From NCBI GenBank assembly GCA_004294385.1, contig REAP01000016.1, positions 1 to 46,859 of the forward strand: 46,859 nt of DNA. The letters are read 5' to 3'. Origin of the DNA: Oscillatoriales cyanobacterium (GTDB taxonomy: Bacteria; Cyanobacteriota; Cyanobacteriia; Cyanobacteriales; Microcoleaceae). The position numbers were made by a program, and so were the translations under genes. Every line of letters begins with the position of its first letter. The first letter of the stretch is position 1. Shown here one piece after another: positions 16,718 to 25,772 of the stretch. The notes below the pieces were generated by a model, which was given only the letters and a program-made list of their open reading frames with translations, made no database searches and had not been told where the DNA came from.

Positions 16718-17403
16718 TGAATCTGTATTTTTTGGTCGAAGGGGCTCAATCGGAAAGAAAAATTTATCCTGCATGGCTGGCTCATCTTTTACCAGAATTG
16801 CAGCGAGTTGACAATTGCGATGATGTGAATGAAAAAAATTATTACTTGATTAGCGGTGAAGGATATCCTTCATTATACAATTTCATACCGCCTGCGATCG
16901 CCGAAATTAACTCCAACGGAAAATACAGCTATTTTGTAGTGTGTCTGGATGCTGAGGAAAACACTGTTGCCGAACTTACAACTGAAATTGATAATTTTTT
17001 AGATGAGCAAAAGTTGAAATTAAATAATGCAGAACTTGTGCTGATATTTCAAAATCGTTGCTTGGAAAGTTGGCTGCTGGGGAATCGCAAGATTTATTCC
17101 AGAAATCCTCAAAACAAACCTTTGTTAGATTATACTAAGTATTATGATGTTTCTGTTGACTGTCCCGAAAATATGGGCAGATATCAAGATTTTAATACTC
17201 ACGCTCACTTTCATGGAGCTTATTTGAGAGGGTTATTTGAAGCTAAAAATATTACCTATACTAAAAAAAGACCGGGAGATGTACTCAAGCCATTTTATTT
17301 GGAACAGCTTGTGGCCAGAATTCAAGTTGAGCCGGAACAACTGACTACTTTTCGTCAGTTCATCGATTTTTGTAACAAAATTAAACCGAAATTGCAAAAT
17401 TAA
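16717..17403 (+). CDS. TOPRIM-like/DUF4276-like protein, second gene of the pair
   Basis: A 228-residue protein starting MNLYFLVEGAQSERKIYPAWL. The VEG.xSE opening is the glutamate motif of TOPRIM-like proteins such as DUF4276, DUF4435 and RloB. 'YFVVCLDAEENT' (about 73-84) could be the acidic second motif, and 'IFQNRCLESWLLGNRKIY' resembles the ESWLL segment typical of DUF4276. It starts in the TGATG overlap with the ATPase stop, so translation is coupled. By analogy the pair would be a sensor ATPase plus a nuclease effector. I cannot assign it to a named system. Confidence 0.7.
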   Translation: MNLYFLVEGAQSERKIYPAWLAHLLPELQRVDNCDDVNEKNYYLISGEGYPSLYNFIPPAIAEINSNGKYSYFVVCLDAEENTVAELTTEIDNFLDEQKLKLNNAELVLIFQNRCLESWLLGNRKIYSRNPQNKPLLDYTKYYDVSVDCPENMGRYQDFNTHAHFHGAYLRGLFEAKNITYTKKRPGDVLKPFYLEQLVARIQVEPEQLTTFRQFIDFCNKIKPKLQN

Positions 17404-17548
17404 ACGATCGCACTTAAGAGAAAATAGCCCTTAAAAGGTAGAGACAGCTTCGCAAACTGTCCCTACCCAAGCACAAACAGCTAGGGATACATTTGATACT
17501 AGATTCAGATAAAACACTTTTATCTCCCAAAACCCAGGAAAATACCCT

Positions 17549-19498
17549 ATGAACCCCCCCGCACCTGACGCCCGCTCTCAAATGACCGATCGCGATCGCG
17601 CAAACCTCAGCCGCCTGATCGATTACACATCCATCCAATCAGTACCCGAAATTTGGGCGATCGTCCAACAAAAATTCGGTCAAACCGTCGCCCTCCACGA
17701 TCCCCACACCCAGCCCGAAATCAAGCTCACCTACACCGACCTTTACCAACAAATTCAACAGTTCGCAGCCGGCCTCCAAGCCCTCGGCATCGAAGCAAAT
17801 CCAGCAGAACCACTCCCTCCCCGCGTCGCCCTCTTCGCCGACAACAGCCCCCGCTGGCTGATAGCTGACCAAGGCATCATGATGGCTGGAGCCGCCAACG
17901 CAGTCCGAGGTGCCACCGCCGACCCCGAAGAACTCCTCTACATCATCAAAAACAGTGGCTGCACCGCCTTAATCGTCGAAAACCGCGCATTACTCAAAAA
18001 ACTCCAACATAGCCTCCCCGATTTGCCCATCCAACTCATCGTCCTCCTCTCCAACGAAGAACCAGAAGCCAGCCAAACCCTCAACACAGTCAAATTTTCC
18101 CAAGTCATGGCCACAGGGGCAAACCGCGCCCTCAAACCCAGCAACCACAAGCCTCAAGGCCTCGCCACTTTACTCTACACCAGCGGTACCACCGGCAAAC
18201 CCAAAGGTGTGATGCTCACCCACGGCAACCTGCTACATCAAATCACAACTTTCGGCACAATTCTCCAGCCCGAAGCCGGTGAAGGTGTCCTCAGCATTCT
18301 CCCCAGTTGGCACGCCTACGAACGTACTGTTGAATACTTCATGTTTTCCCAAGGATGCACGCAAATTTACACCAGTATTCGCTACTTCAAACAAGATTTT
18401 AAAACTTACAAACCCCAGTACATGGTGAGCGTTCCGCGCATCTGGGAATCGATTTATGAGGCAGTACAAAAGCAATTTCGGGAACAACCAGCTAATAAAC
18501 AAAAATTGGTTAACTTCCTCCTATCTGCTAGCCAACAATACATAGAAGCCCGTCGCATTTTCCAAGGATTAACTCTCAATTTAAAACCTGCTTCTGCTTC
18601 GGAAAAACTAATCGCCCGCATCAAAAGCATTCTATTGTGGCCAGTCCACGCCGTCGCCGAAAAACTGGTTTACCAAAAAGTCCGGGAAGCTACGGGAGGA
18701 CGTTTTAAGTGGGCAATTAGTGGCGGTGGTTCTTTGGCCACGCACTTGGACAATTTCTTTGAAATATCGAATATCGGTTTGTTAGTCGGATACGGTTTAA
18801 CGGAAACATCGCCGGTGTTAACGGTTCGCCGCCCTTGGCACAATCTCAAGGGTTCGGCGGGACAGCCCATTCCCTACACGGAAGTTAAAATCGTAGATCC
18901 TGATAGTAGGCAACAACTGTCGATCGGTCAACGTGGCTTAGTCTTGGCGCGCGGGCCGCAAATCATGGCCGGTTATTATCTTAATCCTGAAGCGACTTCA
19001 AAGGCGATCGACCCCGAAGGCTGGTTCGATACCGGCGATTTGGGCTGGCTGACACCGGGGAACGATTTAATTTTAACTGGACGGGCAAAAGATACGATCG
19101 TCCTGACTAACGGCGAAAATATCGAACCTCAGCCGATCGAAGATGCTTGTATCCGCAGCCTCTACATCGACCAAATTATGCTAGTCGGTCAAGACCAGAA
19201 ATCTGTGGGCGCTTTAATCGTACCCAATGCAGAAGCCGTCCAGAAATGGGCAGAAACTCAGAATCCTCCCATACACGAAATTGACTGGAATAGCAAGAAA
19301 ATTCAAGACTTATTTCGCCAAGAATTGAACCGGGAGGTGCAAAATCGCCCTGGATACCGCGCGGACGATCGCATTGGCCCGTTCCAGTTGATTTTGGAAC
19401 CATTTTCGATGGAAAATGGGATGCTGACCCAAACCCTGAAAATTAAGCGCCCGGTTGTGACGGAACACTACCGCGATATGATTAACGGGATGTTTTGA
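17549..19498 (+). CDS. aas: Long-chain fatty acid activating enzyme (acyl-ACP synthetase, AMP-binding family)
   Basis: A 649-residue adenylate-forming enzyme. The P-loop motif LLYTSGTTGKPKGVMLTH is at about 210-227, the A5-like motif 'LLVGYGLTETSPVL' at about 410, 'GWFDTGDLGWL' at about 490 and 'LILTGRAKDTIVLTNGENIEP' near 510. Its length and motifs match the Slr1609-type cyanobacterial enzyme, which recycles free fatty acids by activating them to acyl-ACP. I infer the same role here; acyl-CoA synthetase activity cannot be excluded by sequence. It starts with ATG after a CAGGAAAA stretch. The desaturases at 12-14 kb act in the same lipid economy. Confidence 0.85.
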   Translation: MNPPAPDARSQMTDRDRANLSRLIDYTSIQSVPEIWAIVQQKFGQTVALHDPHTQPEIKLTYTDLYQQIQQFAAGLQALGIEANPAEPLPPRVALFADNSPRWLIADQGIMMAGAANAVRGATADPEELLYIIKNSGCTALIVENRALLKKLQHSLPDLPIQLIVLLSNEEPEASQTLNTVKFSQVMATGANRALKPSNHKPQGLATLLYTSGTTGKPKGVMLTHGNLLHQITTFGTILQPEAGEGVLSILPSWHAYERTVEYFMFSQGCTQIYTSIRYFKQDFKTYKPQYMVSVPRIWESIYEAVQKQFREQPANKQKLVNFLLSASQQYIEARRIFQGLTLNLKPASASEKLIARIKSILLWPVHAVAEKLVYQKVREATGGRFKWAISGGGSLATHLDNFFEISNIGLLVGYGLTETSPVLTVRRPWHNLKGSAGQPIPYTEVKIVDPDSRQQLSIGQRGLVLARGPQIMAGYYLNPEATSKAIDPEGWFDTGDLGWLTPGNDLILTGRAKDTIVLTNGENIEPQPIEDACIRSLYIDQIMLVGQDQKSVGALIVPNAEAVQKWAETQNPPIHEIDWNSKKIQDLFRQELNREVQNRPGYRADDRIGPFQLILEPFSMENGMLTQTLKIKRPVVTEHYRDMINGMF

Positions 19499-19607
19499 AA
19501 ATATTCTCAGGGCATCGGGAATCGGGACAAGCGACAGGGGATTGAAGACGGGGACAGGCTGAAGGCTAATAGCTTTTGAATAATTAGCAACTAGCAGTTA
19601 GTCGCAT

Positions 19608-19689
19608 CCAATTCCCAACTCCCAATTCCCAACTCCCAATTCCCAACTCCCAATTCCCAAGTAACAAGTAACAAGTAACAAGTAACAAC
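19608..19689. repeat. Heptamer arrays (CCCAACT/CCCAATT, then AGTAACA)
   Basis: Alternating CCAATTCC-CAACTCC units run from 19608 to 19661, then about four AGTAACA/AAGTAAC units to 19689, ending four bases before the ylqD ATG. The rest of the 19499-19692 gap holds G-rich degenerate repeats (GGGAATCGGGACA) and nothing else I can name. Confidence 0.85.
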
Positions 19690-19692
19690 TTT

Positions 19693-20133
19693 ATGGAACC
19701 ACAATTACAATTGAAGCGATCGATTAACGTTAAAGTCGTCGTTACTCCCCGCTGGAAAGAAGAAGCTCAACAGCAACTCCAAGCCCAAATCAATCAAACA
19801 GATTCTCAGCTACAACAGCTAGAAATGCAAGGGCAGCGGATGATTTCTGAAATCCAAAAGCAAAGCCTGCAACCACCAGGTCCACAGGTAATGCAGCAAA
19901 TAGAAAACATCCAAGGGCAGGTGAATCAAGAGAAAAGTAAACTGCTAGAACAAAAAAACCAAAGTCTGCAACAACTCCAACAAGTGCAGGTACTAGACCT
20001 AGAACAAGAAGTGAGTCAAGGTCAAATTGACGGTACATTCACTGTCGGCTTAGGAGAAAACTTGATTCAAAAAATGCAAGTAGAAGTTCTCCTCCGTGAC
20101 GGCATAGTCGAAGAAATTCGAGGTGACATTTAG
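19693..20133 (+). CDS. YlqD family protein
   Basis: A 146-residue protein with a central Gln-rich amphipathic coiled coil (about 20-110, many QQLQ heptads) between a short beta-like N-terminus ('[20 protein letters not shown]') and a C-terminal '[28 protein letters not shown]'. This matches the YlqD family, whose molecular role is unknown. In many cyanobacteria a YlqD gene lies directly upstream of the pyruvate dehydrogenase E2 gene, as here. The 422-base gap to E2 is filled mainly by opposed repeat arrays. Confidence 0.8.
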   Translation: MEPQLQLKRSINVKVVVTPRWKEEAQQQLQAQINQTDSQLQQLEMQGQRMISEIQKQSLQPPGPQVMQQIENIQGQVNQEKSKLLEQKNQSLQQLQQVQVLDLEQEVSQGQIDGTFTVGLGENLIQKMQVEVLLRDGIVEEIRGDI

Positions 20134-20146
20134 AAATTGGTAATGG

Positions 20147-20235
20147 GTAATGGGTAATTGGGAATGGGGAATTGGGAATGGGTAATTGGGAATGGGTAAT
20201 TGGGAATGGGTAATTGGTAATGGGTAATTTGTGAT
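20147..20235. repeat. TTGGGAA/GGGTAAT heptamer array (G-rich on plus strand)
   Basis: About a dozen TTGGGAA, ATGGGTA and GGGTAAT units start 14 bases after the ylqD stop. They are the reverse complement of the TTCCCAA array 60 bases further on, so the two can pair. Confidence 0.85.
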
Positions 20236-20296
20236 TAGTCAGTTATTTTGAGTCAATAGTCATATATCTTCGGACTATTAGTTCAAAATAGTCATG

Positions 20297-20521
20297 AATT
20301 CCCAATTCCCAATATTCCCAATATTCCCAATTCTCAATTCCCAATATTCCCAATTCCCAATTCCCGATTCCCAATTCCCAATTCCCAATTCCCAATTCCC
20401 AATTCCCAATTCCCAATTCCCAATTCCCAATTCCCGATTCCCAATTCCCAATTCCCAATTCCCAATTCCCAATTCCCAATTCCCAATTCCCAATTCCCAA
20501 TTCCCAATTCCCAATTCCCAA
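20297..20521. repeat. Large TTCCCAA heptamer array (about 30 units)
   Basis: 225 bases of near-uniform TTCCCAA/ATTCCCA units, with a few variants (TTCCCGA, TATTCCC, TTCTCAA). Because 21 bases hold three units and seven codons, the array is open in several frames on both strands, which creates false coding signals (for example repeated NSQFPIP). It ends 34 bases before the E2 start codon. Confidence 0.95.
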
Positions 20522-20555
20522 ATACCTATTAGTAACTCAAAAGGACTTTTTACAA

Positions 20556-21842
20556 ATGATTCGCGAAGTTTTCATGCCAGCCTTGAGTTCTACCATGACA
20601 GAAGGCAAAATTGTTTCCTGGGTTAAATCCGCTGGGGACAAAGTAGAAAAAGGCGAAACCGTAGTAGTAGTTGAATCGGACAAAGCCGACATGGATGTCG
20701 AGTCTTTCTACGAAGGTTATTTAGCAATAATTATAGTACCTGCGGGGGAAGTTGCTCCGGTGGGAGCTGCGATCGCCCTAGTCGCAGAAACTGAAGCCGA
20801 AATTGCCGAGGCTCAAAAACAAGGAACCGCCGCCCCAGCCGCAGCAGCACCAGCCAAAGCCGCACCAGCCGTAGCAGCTACAACTTCGGCCCCAGGCTTG
20901 CAGCAAAATGTCAGTCGCCAAAACGGCCGCAGCGTCGTTTCTCCCCGTGCTCGGAAGTTGGCCAAAGAACTTAAAGTAGATTTGAATGCTATCAAAGGTA
21001 GCGGCCCCCACGGCAGAATTGTCGCAGAAGATGTGGAAGCCGCCGCAGGTAAAGCTCAACCTGCTGTTGTTCAGCAACTGGTGACAGTCCCCGCATCTCC
21101 CGCACCCGCAGCGCCCGCACCTGTAGCAGCTAAGCCCGCACCACAGCCTGTTCCAGCAATGGCGATGACGGGCCAAACCGTGCCGATGAATGCGTTGCAA
21201 AATGCCGTTGTGCGTAACATGGCGGTAAGTTTGAGCGTCCCATGTTTCCGTGTCGGCTATACAATTACTACTGATAATCTCGACAAACTCTACAAACAAA
21301 TCAAGTCGAAGGGTGTGACAATGACGGCTTTGCTGTCGAAAGCTGTAGCAGTAACTTTGCAAAGACATCCTCTGCTAAATGCTTGTTATGTGGAGTCGGC
21401 TATTCAATATCGGGCTGATATTAATGTGGCTGTGGCTGTGGCGATGGAGGGCGGTGGTTTGATTACGCCGGTGTTGCAAAATGCCGATCGCCTGGATATC
21501 TATTCCCTGTCTCGCACTTGGAAGGATTTAGTCGATCGCGCTCGTACCAAACAGTTAAAGCCTGATGAGTATAGCACGGGAACTTTCACTCTTTCCAATT
21601 TGGGAATGTTTGGAGTAGATAAGTTTGATGCAATTTTACCACCGAATCAAGGCTCGATTTTGGCGATCGGTGCTTCGCGGCCGCAAGTAGTGGCTAATGA
21701 AGAGGGTTTGATGGGAGTGAAGCGGCAAATGCAGGTGAATATTACTTGCGATCACCGAGTGATTTACGGTGCTGATGCTGCGTCTTTCTTGCAGGATTTA
21801 GCGAAATTGATTGAGACAAATCCTCAGTCTTTGACACTTTAA
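20556..21842 (+). CDS. odhB: Dihydrolipoamide acetyltransferase, E2 of pyruvate dehydrogenase
   Basis: A 428-residue E2 subunit (also called pdhC). The lipoyl domain (1-80) has the lipoylated Lys in [11 protein letters not shown]. An Ala/Pro linker (about 85-125) leads to an E3/E1-binding domain '[28 protein letters not shown]', and a second Ala/Pro linker leads to the catalytic domain. The active-site motif reads [14 protein letters not shown], with Tyr where most E2 enzymes have Asp; as I recall, plastid and cyanobacterial E2 share this Tyr. The enzyme moves acetyl groups to CoA, feeding lipid synthesis. Translation starts 34 bases after the heptamer array; an AAAAGGA site lies about 9 bases upstream. 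Confidence 0.93.
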   Translation: MIREVFMPALSSTMTEGKIVSWVKSAGDKVEKGETVVVVESDKADMDVESFYEGYLAIIIVPAGEVAPVGAAIALVAETEAEIAEAQKQGTAAPAAAAPAKAAPAVAATTSAPGLQQNVSRQNGRSVVSPRARKLAKELKVDLNAIKGSGPHGRIVAEDVEAAAGKAQPAVVQQLVTVPASPAPAAPAPVAAKPAPQPVPAMAMTGQTVPMNALQNAVVRNMAVSLSVPCFRVGYTITTDNLDKLYKQIKSKGVTMTALLSKAVAVTLQRHPLLNACYVESAIQYRADINVAVAVAMEGGGLITPVLQNADRLDIYSLSRTWKDLVDRARTKQLKPDEYSTGTFTLSNLGMFGVDKFDAILPPNQGSILAIGASRPQVVANEEGLMGVKRQMQVNITCDHRVIYGADAASFLQDLAKLIETNPQSLTL

Positions 21843-21845
21843 TTA

Positions 21846-21928
21846 GTTAACTGTTGACCGTTGACAGTTGACAGTTCGCAGTTGACTGTTGACTGTTGAC
21901 TGTTGACTGTTGACTGTTGGCAGTTGAC
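21846..21928. repeat. GTTGACT/GTTGACA heptamer array
   Basis: About eleven units of GTTGACT, with variants (GTTGACC, GTTGACA, GTTCGCA, GTTGGCA), start four bases after the E2 stop. The array runs directly into the truncated IS630 transposase at about 21925, so the array and the deletion junction touch. A reverse-orientation relative (GTCAACT units) lies at 24084-24126. Confidence 0.85.
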
Positions 21929-22246
21929 TAAGGATATATTAGTTCCTTGCCTCTGGCCGGGAGCCGTTGTTGTGATGGATAATCTTTCAGCTCATAAAGT
22001 TAAGGGTATTCAAGAACTCATTGAAGCAGCCGAAGCTAGGGTTATTTATTTATCTCCTTATTCTCCTGATTTTAATCCAATTGAAAATTCTTGGTCTAAA
22101 CTTAAAGTAAAGACATTTTACGTTCTCTTGTTATTAGCAGCCGCGACTCTTTAGAAATAGTCCTTAAAGATGCTTTATATCTTATTTCCCTTAAAGACAT
22201 TCAAAATTGGTTTGTTCATTGCTGTTACTGTACCTCATGCGGTTGA
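21925..22246 (+). pseudogene. IS630 family transposase, 5'-truncated and frameshifted
   Basis: The first segment reads [19 protein letters not shown], then LSAHK..., then [20 protein letters not shown], the second and third catalytic regions of the IS630 DDE domain (Asp in MDN, Glu in PIEN). The frame breaks after about 22110. The family C-terminus continues in another frame as [19 protein letters not shown] and then ISLKDIQNWFVHCCYCTS, to a TGA at 22244. The N-terminal half is missing. It is a dead relic between the E2 gene and a convergent acyltransferase gene. Confidence 0.85.
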
Positions 22247-22307
22247 AAAGCGTTGTAATGAGGACGGAAAAAATCTACGGGTGGATTATGTCTGCGATCT
22301 GGTCTAG

Positions 22308-23615
22308 CTATTTTTGGTAGGCTGTACTCAGCGCCCTTACAGTCTTAGCACTGAGTCGCTTTAAAACCAAACTAAGACAACAAACAAGTAAGAAGTAAAT
22401 GACCAAGGTTATAGCTACAGGCCCCCTAAACAAAATAAAGTCAAAATGAATAAGGAACGTATTATGAGTCAGGAATAATTCAAAAGAAATATCTCCTAAA
22501 AAGCAGAGAGATAGAGAGTAAACTTTAAATTTTGTCAATAAAGAAATGAATAAAAGCAAGGTGAGACTTATTGAAATGTGTAAAATACTACGAATTAAAC
22601 ACCAATAGATATTGGCTGGTCCTTCAATAGCGAGGTCAAAAACCATACTCAAATAATTTAGATATAAAAGTGAAACGACAAAAGTGCAAGCTATTAATTC
22701 TGGAGACAAATTAAATTTTACCTTCCTAAAAGCACTAAGATAGATAATACAAGAACCAGAGAGTATAACAGTTAAAACTAAAATTGACAAAATTGCCGAG
22801 TAAGCACGAAAGTGGAATATCTCTGATGCCTTAAATAGCAATGTGGACAATAAAATACTACCTAGCATACAACCTATATAATTTAATATTTTGTCATTCA
22901 ATATTTTATTAATTTTGTCTTTGATAGAGGATGAATTTAGTCCCATCCAGCAGCCAAAAGGAAAGCTGAAAGCATTTACTTTTGCCAAAAACATAGTTTC
23001 TGGGATAGAAATTAGCGCCAGCGATATCAAGAATAAAAATATTAATTTATGCTGATTTGAAAGGCCAAATTTGAAAGTTAAATAAAGGAGACAGTACCAG
23101 AATAAAATAAAAATTATAAACCAAGTTTTACCATCCAAGCTATACATAAAAAATAATATTCGTGGAATTTCAAGCAAAATATTTTGCTCGACTCCTTCTA
23201 ATAATATTTTTAATAAAAGCAGCAATCCTAGAGCAAATACTATGGGAATTAATATCCTGGATACTCTTTTTAAGAAGAACCCTTTAATTCCTTTATTTTG
23301 CATAGATATAGATAATCCATACCCAGAAAAAATCAAAAAAATAGCAACTCCAACCATGCCAGCTTCTGACCAAATTGCATACAGAGAGGGTGAAGGTTCA
23401 GTGTAATAGCATAAGTGATTAAAGAGTATCAGAAGAATTGCAAAACCCTTCAACTGATTCGTCTGCAAAGAAGAGAGTGTATCGTCATTAAAAGACGGAC
23501 GTAAAGTAATGAAAAATAAGACAATTAAACCAACTACCAAAAAAACATCGAAAAAAGGATTATCAATCTGAAGTTTAGTCTGATAATGATTCACGAATAA
23601 AGGTGCTGTATTCAT
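22308..23615 (-). CDS. Membrane acyltransferase, acyltransferase-3 family
   Basis: A 435-residue protein with about ten or eleven hydrophobic segments. The family's catalytic-type motif 'NQLKGFAILLILFNHL' (His near residue 66) is followed by 'GMVGVAIFLIFSGYGLSISM' and 'KRVSRILIPIVFAL'. A C-terminal 'DISFELFLTHNTFLIHF' matches the usual 'SY/FxxYLxH' element. Such enzymes O-acylate sugars, exopolysaccharides or lipids at the membrane. It is AT-rich (strongly Ile/Leu/Phe) and isolated from both neighbours by repeats; substrate unknown. It might serve the sugar-modifying genes at 33-37 kb, but there is no direct linkage. Confidence 0.82.
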   Translation of the reverse strand: MNTAPLFVNHYQTKLQIDNPFFDVFLVVGLIVLFFITLRPSFNDDTLSSLQTNQLKGFAILLILFNHLCYYTEPSPSLYAIWSEAGMVGVAIFLIFSGYGLSISMQNKGIKGFFLKRVSRILIPIVFALGLLLLLKILLEGVEQNILLEIPRILFFMYSLDGKTWFIIFILFWYCLLYLTFKFGLSNQHKLIFLFLISLALISIPETMFLAKVNAFSFPFGCWMGLNSSSIKDKINKILNDKILNYIGCMLGSILLSTLLFKASEIFHFRAYSAILSILVLTVILSGSCIIYLSAFRKVKFNLSPELIACTFVVSLLYLNYLSMVFDLAIEGPANIYWCLIRSILHISISLTLLLFISLLTKFKVYSLSLCFLGDISFELFLTHNTFLIHFDFILFRGPVAITLVIYFLLVCCLSLVLKRLSAKTVRALSTAYQK

Positions 23616-24123
23616 ATCAACTCAACGTTCTACCTGCCAGACGGCATTAATGATTACTGAATGCTCAAAGCTCATCCATGCTTAGTGTGGAACCAGATCT
23701 TAAAAAAGTTCATGTAAAATTCGGGCAATGAGATATAGAACACCCGGTGGCAAACTTCTGTTGGTCAGAGCTAACAGATATTTCTCTATACCTTGCCAGT
23801 AATCCAAGTCCTATCAAATTCCATACCTATGGTAGATGACAAGCTGCTTTGCTGTCAACAATATGATTTACACTCGCAAGCGGCAAAAGATGGCGTTAAG
23901 GTCTTGTCTTAAAAAACACTTCGGCTTATGAAAAAAGTAATAAGTTCTGGCCTAAATCCGTCCCATGTGCGATCTGACCGGTCAGATCGCAGCAAGCTGT
24001 TGAAAATGTTTGGCTTAGTGTACCTCATGTGGCTGCAAGCCGCTGTAATGCCTCTCTTAACTCATTAACACAAAAACCCCAAGGTTAACAGTCAACTGTC
24101 AACCGTCAACCACCAACAGTCAA
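23616..24123. other. 508-base gap with a perfect 24-bp palindrome and heptamer repeats
   Basis: No gene is supported here. It holds a perfect palindrome at 23968-23991 (half-site TGCGATCTGACC), a 'CTCATGTGGCTGCAAGCCGCTGTAATG' type hairpin repeat near 24020-24050 (core GGCTGCAAGCC, also seen near 22231 and 10438), and degenerate GTCAACT units at 24084-24126. The start-proximal part (23616-23700) presumably holds the promoter of the acyltransferase. Confidence 0.6.
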
Positions 24124-25554
24124 CTAATTGCCCGATCGCACCGTCAACACTTGCGGAGGCGTAGCATCCGGCGGATACAAGAAATCAACCTGCACCAAAC
24201 GCCGCTCCCCCGACTTCATCTTCAAATTCACCAAAGGTTCCCCCTGCTGTCCCCGGCGCTGCACAATGTGGGTATATCGAGTCACAGTCTTTCCTTGATC
24301 GTCACTAAACATTACCCGCACCGTACCTCGGAAAAATATCCGATTTTCGGGAGGATCATAAAACATCAATCCCCCCGATTCTATATTTGCTTTAATCGGT
24401 GTTTGCATCTTAATACTCACAAATTCGGAATCGCGAGATTTATTATAAAGCGGAAAACTCAAGCTATATTGAATCCCATAATTACCATGAGCAAAATAAG
24501 CAGTATCGGGATAGCGAGCTAACATTTTAGCACTTTGAATTTGACCAGTTCCAAAAGTACCAGTGTCAGTAGTGCTCAAGGCATAGGAAAATTCTTCGCC
24601 GCGTTTCGGAATGCTTAAATAATCAGTTATTGAACTATCAGTAATTTTAGCTTCCCACTGAGAACCTTCAGCTACTCCCGCAACGCGACCATAAATTTTT
24701 TGCTCAAGACTTGAATCCTTCGCACTTGGTGTTAAATCTCTTGGCCCTGCTAAACCTTTGCTATTTAAAATATTTTCCCACTGTTCCAAAGTTGGATATT
24801 GTTCGACTCCTGCTCTAGTTTTGGGAGCAAACATTGCCAAACTAGCCACATAAACAAAATTGCTACTTGAAACTCGCATCAAGGTCGATCGACCATTAGA
24901 AGAAGGCGTGACATTCCCCACAGGTATCGGCAAATTCATCAGCATTCGGCTCTGATTGCCCGGTATTTCGATCGTAGCCGGTAAAATGTCTTGTCTGTGT
25001 CCCCGCAACACATCGCTCGTCATGCGACTCCCAGGCCCCGCAAACACAGTCCCGAATCGATTTTCTAAATAGGAAGGCAAATCTACAAACAAAGCATCAG
25101 GTCGAGTTAAATAACTCGCTCCTTGCAATACATTCAAAGTGACAGGTTCCGAGTTAGGATTGTAGACAATTATGCCTTGAAATAAGGTGCGAGTTTGTGA
25201 GCGATTTGCGGCCTTTGCAATGTGGTGAGCAAAAATATCAAATCTGCCTTTGAAGGGAAAGTTTAAGTGAGCGGAAGGTACTTGTTTTGATTGCTGCGGA
25301 AATGTCGAGAGCAAAATGCCTTCAGTTTGTACAACTTCTGGGCTGTTGCTGTTGAAAACCGGGATGTTGTCCAGTTGTCCTGGCAAAACGCGCACTTGCT
25401 GGGGCATCATCACGCTTTTTAGCGGGTTGTTGCTGGGCTGTGGCGGCAAATCCAGTTCGTTTTCGGGTACGGGGACTTCTGGCTGGATGATCAGTTGCTG
25501 TCGGGCGGGAGGTGCGGCGATTGTTTGAGCGAGGGGGAAAATTGGCAAAAACAT
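24124..25554 (-). CDS. DUF3370 family protein, probably secreted
   Basis: About 476 residues starting MFLPIFPLAQTIAAPPA, which resembles a short signal peptide. An in-frame ATG at 25668 gives 38 more residues, but that extension is translated from a palindromic intergenic repeat (25606-25643), so I prefer 25554. A Pro-rich stretch follows, then the cyanobacterial DUF3370 domain with features such as 'FDIFAHHIAKA', 'YNPNSEPVTLNVLQGASYLT' and 'YFAHGNYGIQYSLSFPLYN'. The function is unknown; homologues are found widely in cyanobacteria. It sits at the left border of the island that starts at 25.8 kb. Confidence 0.8.
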   Translation of the reverse strand: MFLPIFPLAQTIAAPPARQQLIIQPEVPVPENELDLPPQPSNNPLKSVMMPQQVRVLPGQLDNIPVFNSNSPEVVQTEGILLSTFPQQSKQVPSAHLNFPFKGRFDIFAHHIAKAANRSQTRTLFQGIIVYNPNSEPVTLNVLQGASYLTRPDALFVDLPSYLENRFGTVFAGPGSRMTSDVLRGHRQDILPATIEIPGNQSRMLMNLPIPVGNVTPSSNGRSTLMRVSSSNFVYVASLAMFAPKTRAGVEQYPTLEQWENILNSKGLAGPRDLTPSAKDSSLEQKIYGRVAGVAEGSQWEAKITDSSITDYLSIPKRGEEFSYALSTTDTGTFGTGQIQSAKMLARYPDTAYFAHGNYGIQYSLSFPLYNKSRDSEFVSIKMQTPIKANIESGGLMFYDPPENRIFFRGTVRVMFSDDQGKTVTRYTHIVQRRGQQGEPLVNLKMKSGERRLVQVDFLYPPDATPPQVLTVRSGN

Positions 25555-25605
25555 TGCTGTAAGCGCGTTTAACTGGACTTGCGTTGATATTTGACCGATC
25601 CTCTT

Positions 25606-25643
25606 CGTTGGCGTAGCCCCCGTAGGGGCGGGCTCCGCTAACG
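25606..25643. repeat. Palindromic intergenic repeat (GGCGTAGCCCC ... GGGGCGGGCTCCGC)
   Basis: Nested arms CGTTGGCG...CCGCTAACG with an inner TAGCCCCCGTAGGGGC hairpin. This recognisable class of cyanobacterial palindromic repeat lies across the N-terminal extension of the DUF3370 frame and argues against the upstream start there. Confidence 0.65.
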
Positions 25644-25772
25644 GGCGATCGACACAAAATTTTACCACAAGTTGGTTGATATTTTCTGGGGATTTTGGGA
25701 TTTTAGGTCAATAATCTAAAATAGGACTTTCTCCGTCAACTGTCATGCCGAGTCCTAGTAGTATGATTCATT

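Noticed and set aside
20147..20521. CRISPR array
   Set aside because: The repeats are seven bases long and directly abut one another with no unique spacers.
20243..20626. Long open frames on both strands through the TTCCCAA array
   Set aside because: A seven-base repeat without stops is open in several frames by arithmetic; the predicted proteins are pure NSQFPIP or GIGNWEL repeats with no start signals.
20778..21368. 196-codon Cys/Gly-rich frame opposite the E2 gene
   Set aside because: An antisense reading of the Ala/Pro linkers of E2; the composition is explained by the linker codons.
21730..21800. Asp-to-Tyr change in the E2 active-site motif (HRVIYG) as a novelty
   Set aside because: To my knowledge plastid and cyanobacterial E2 proteins share this Tyr, so it is a lineage feature rather than a defect.
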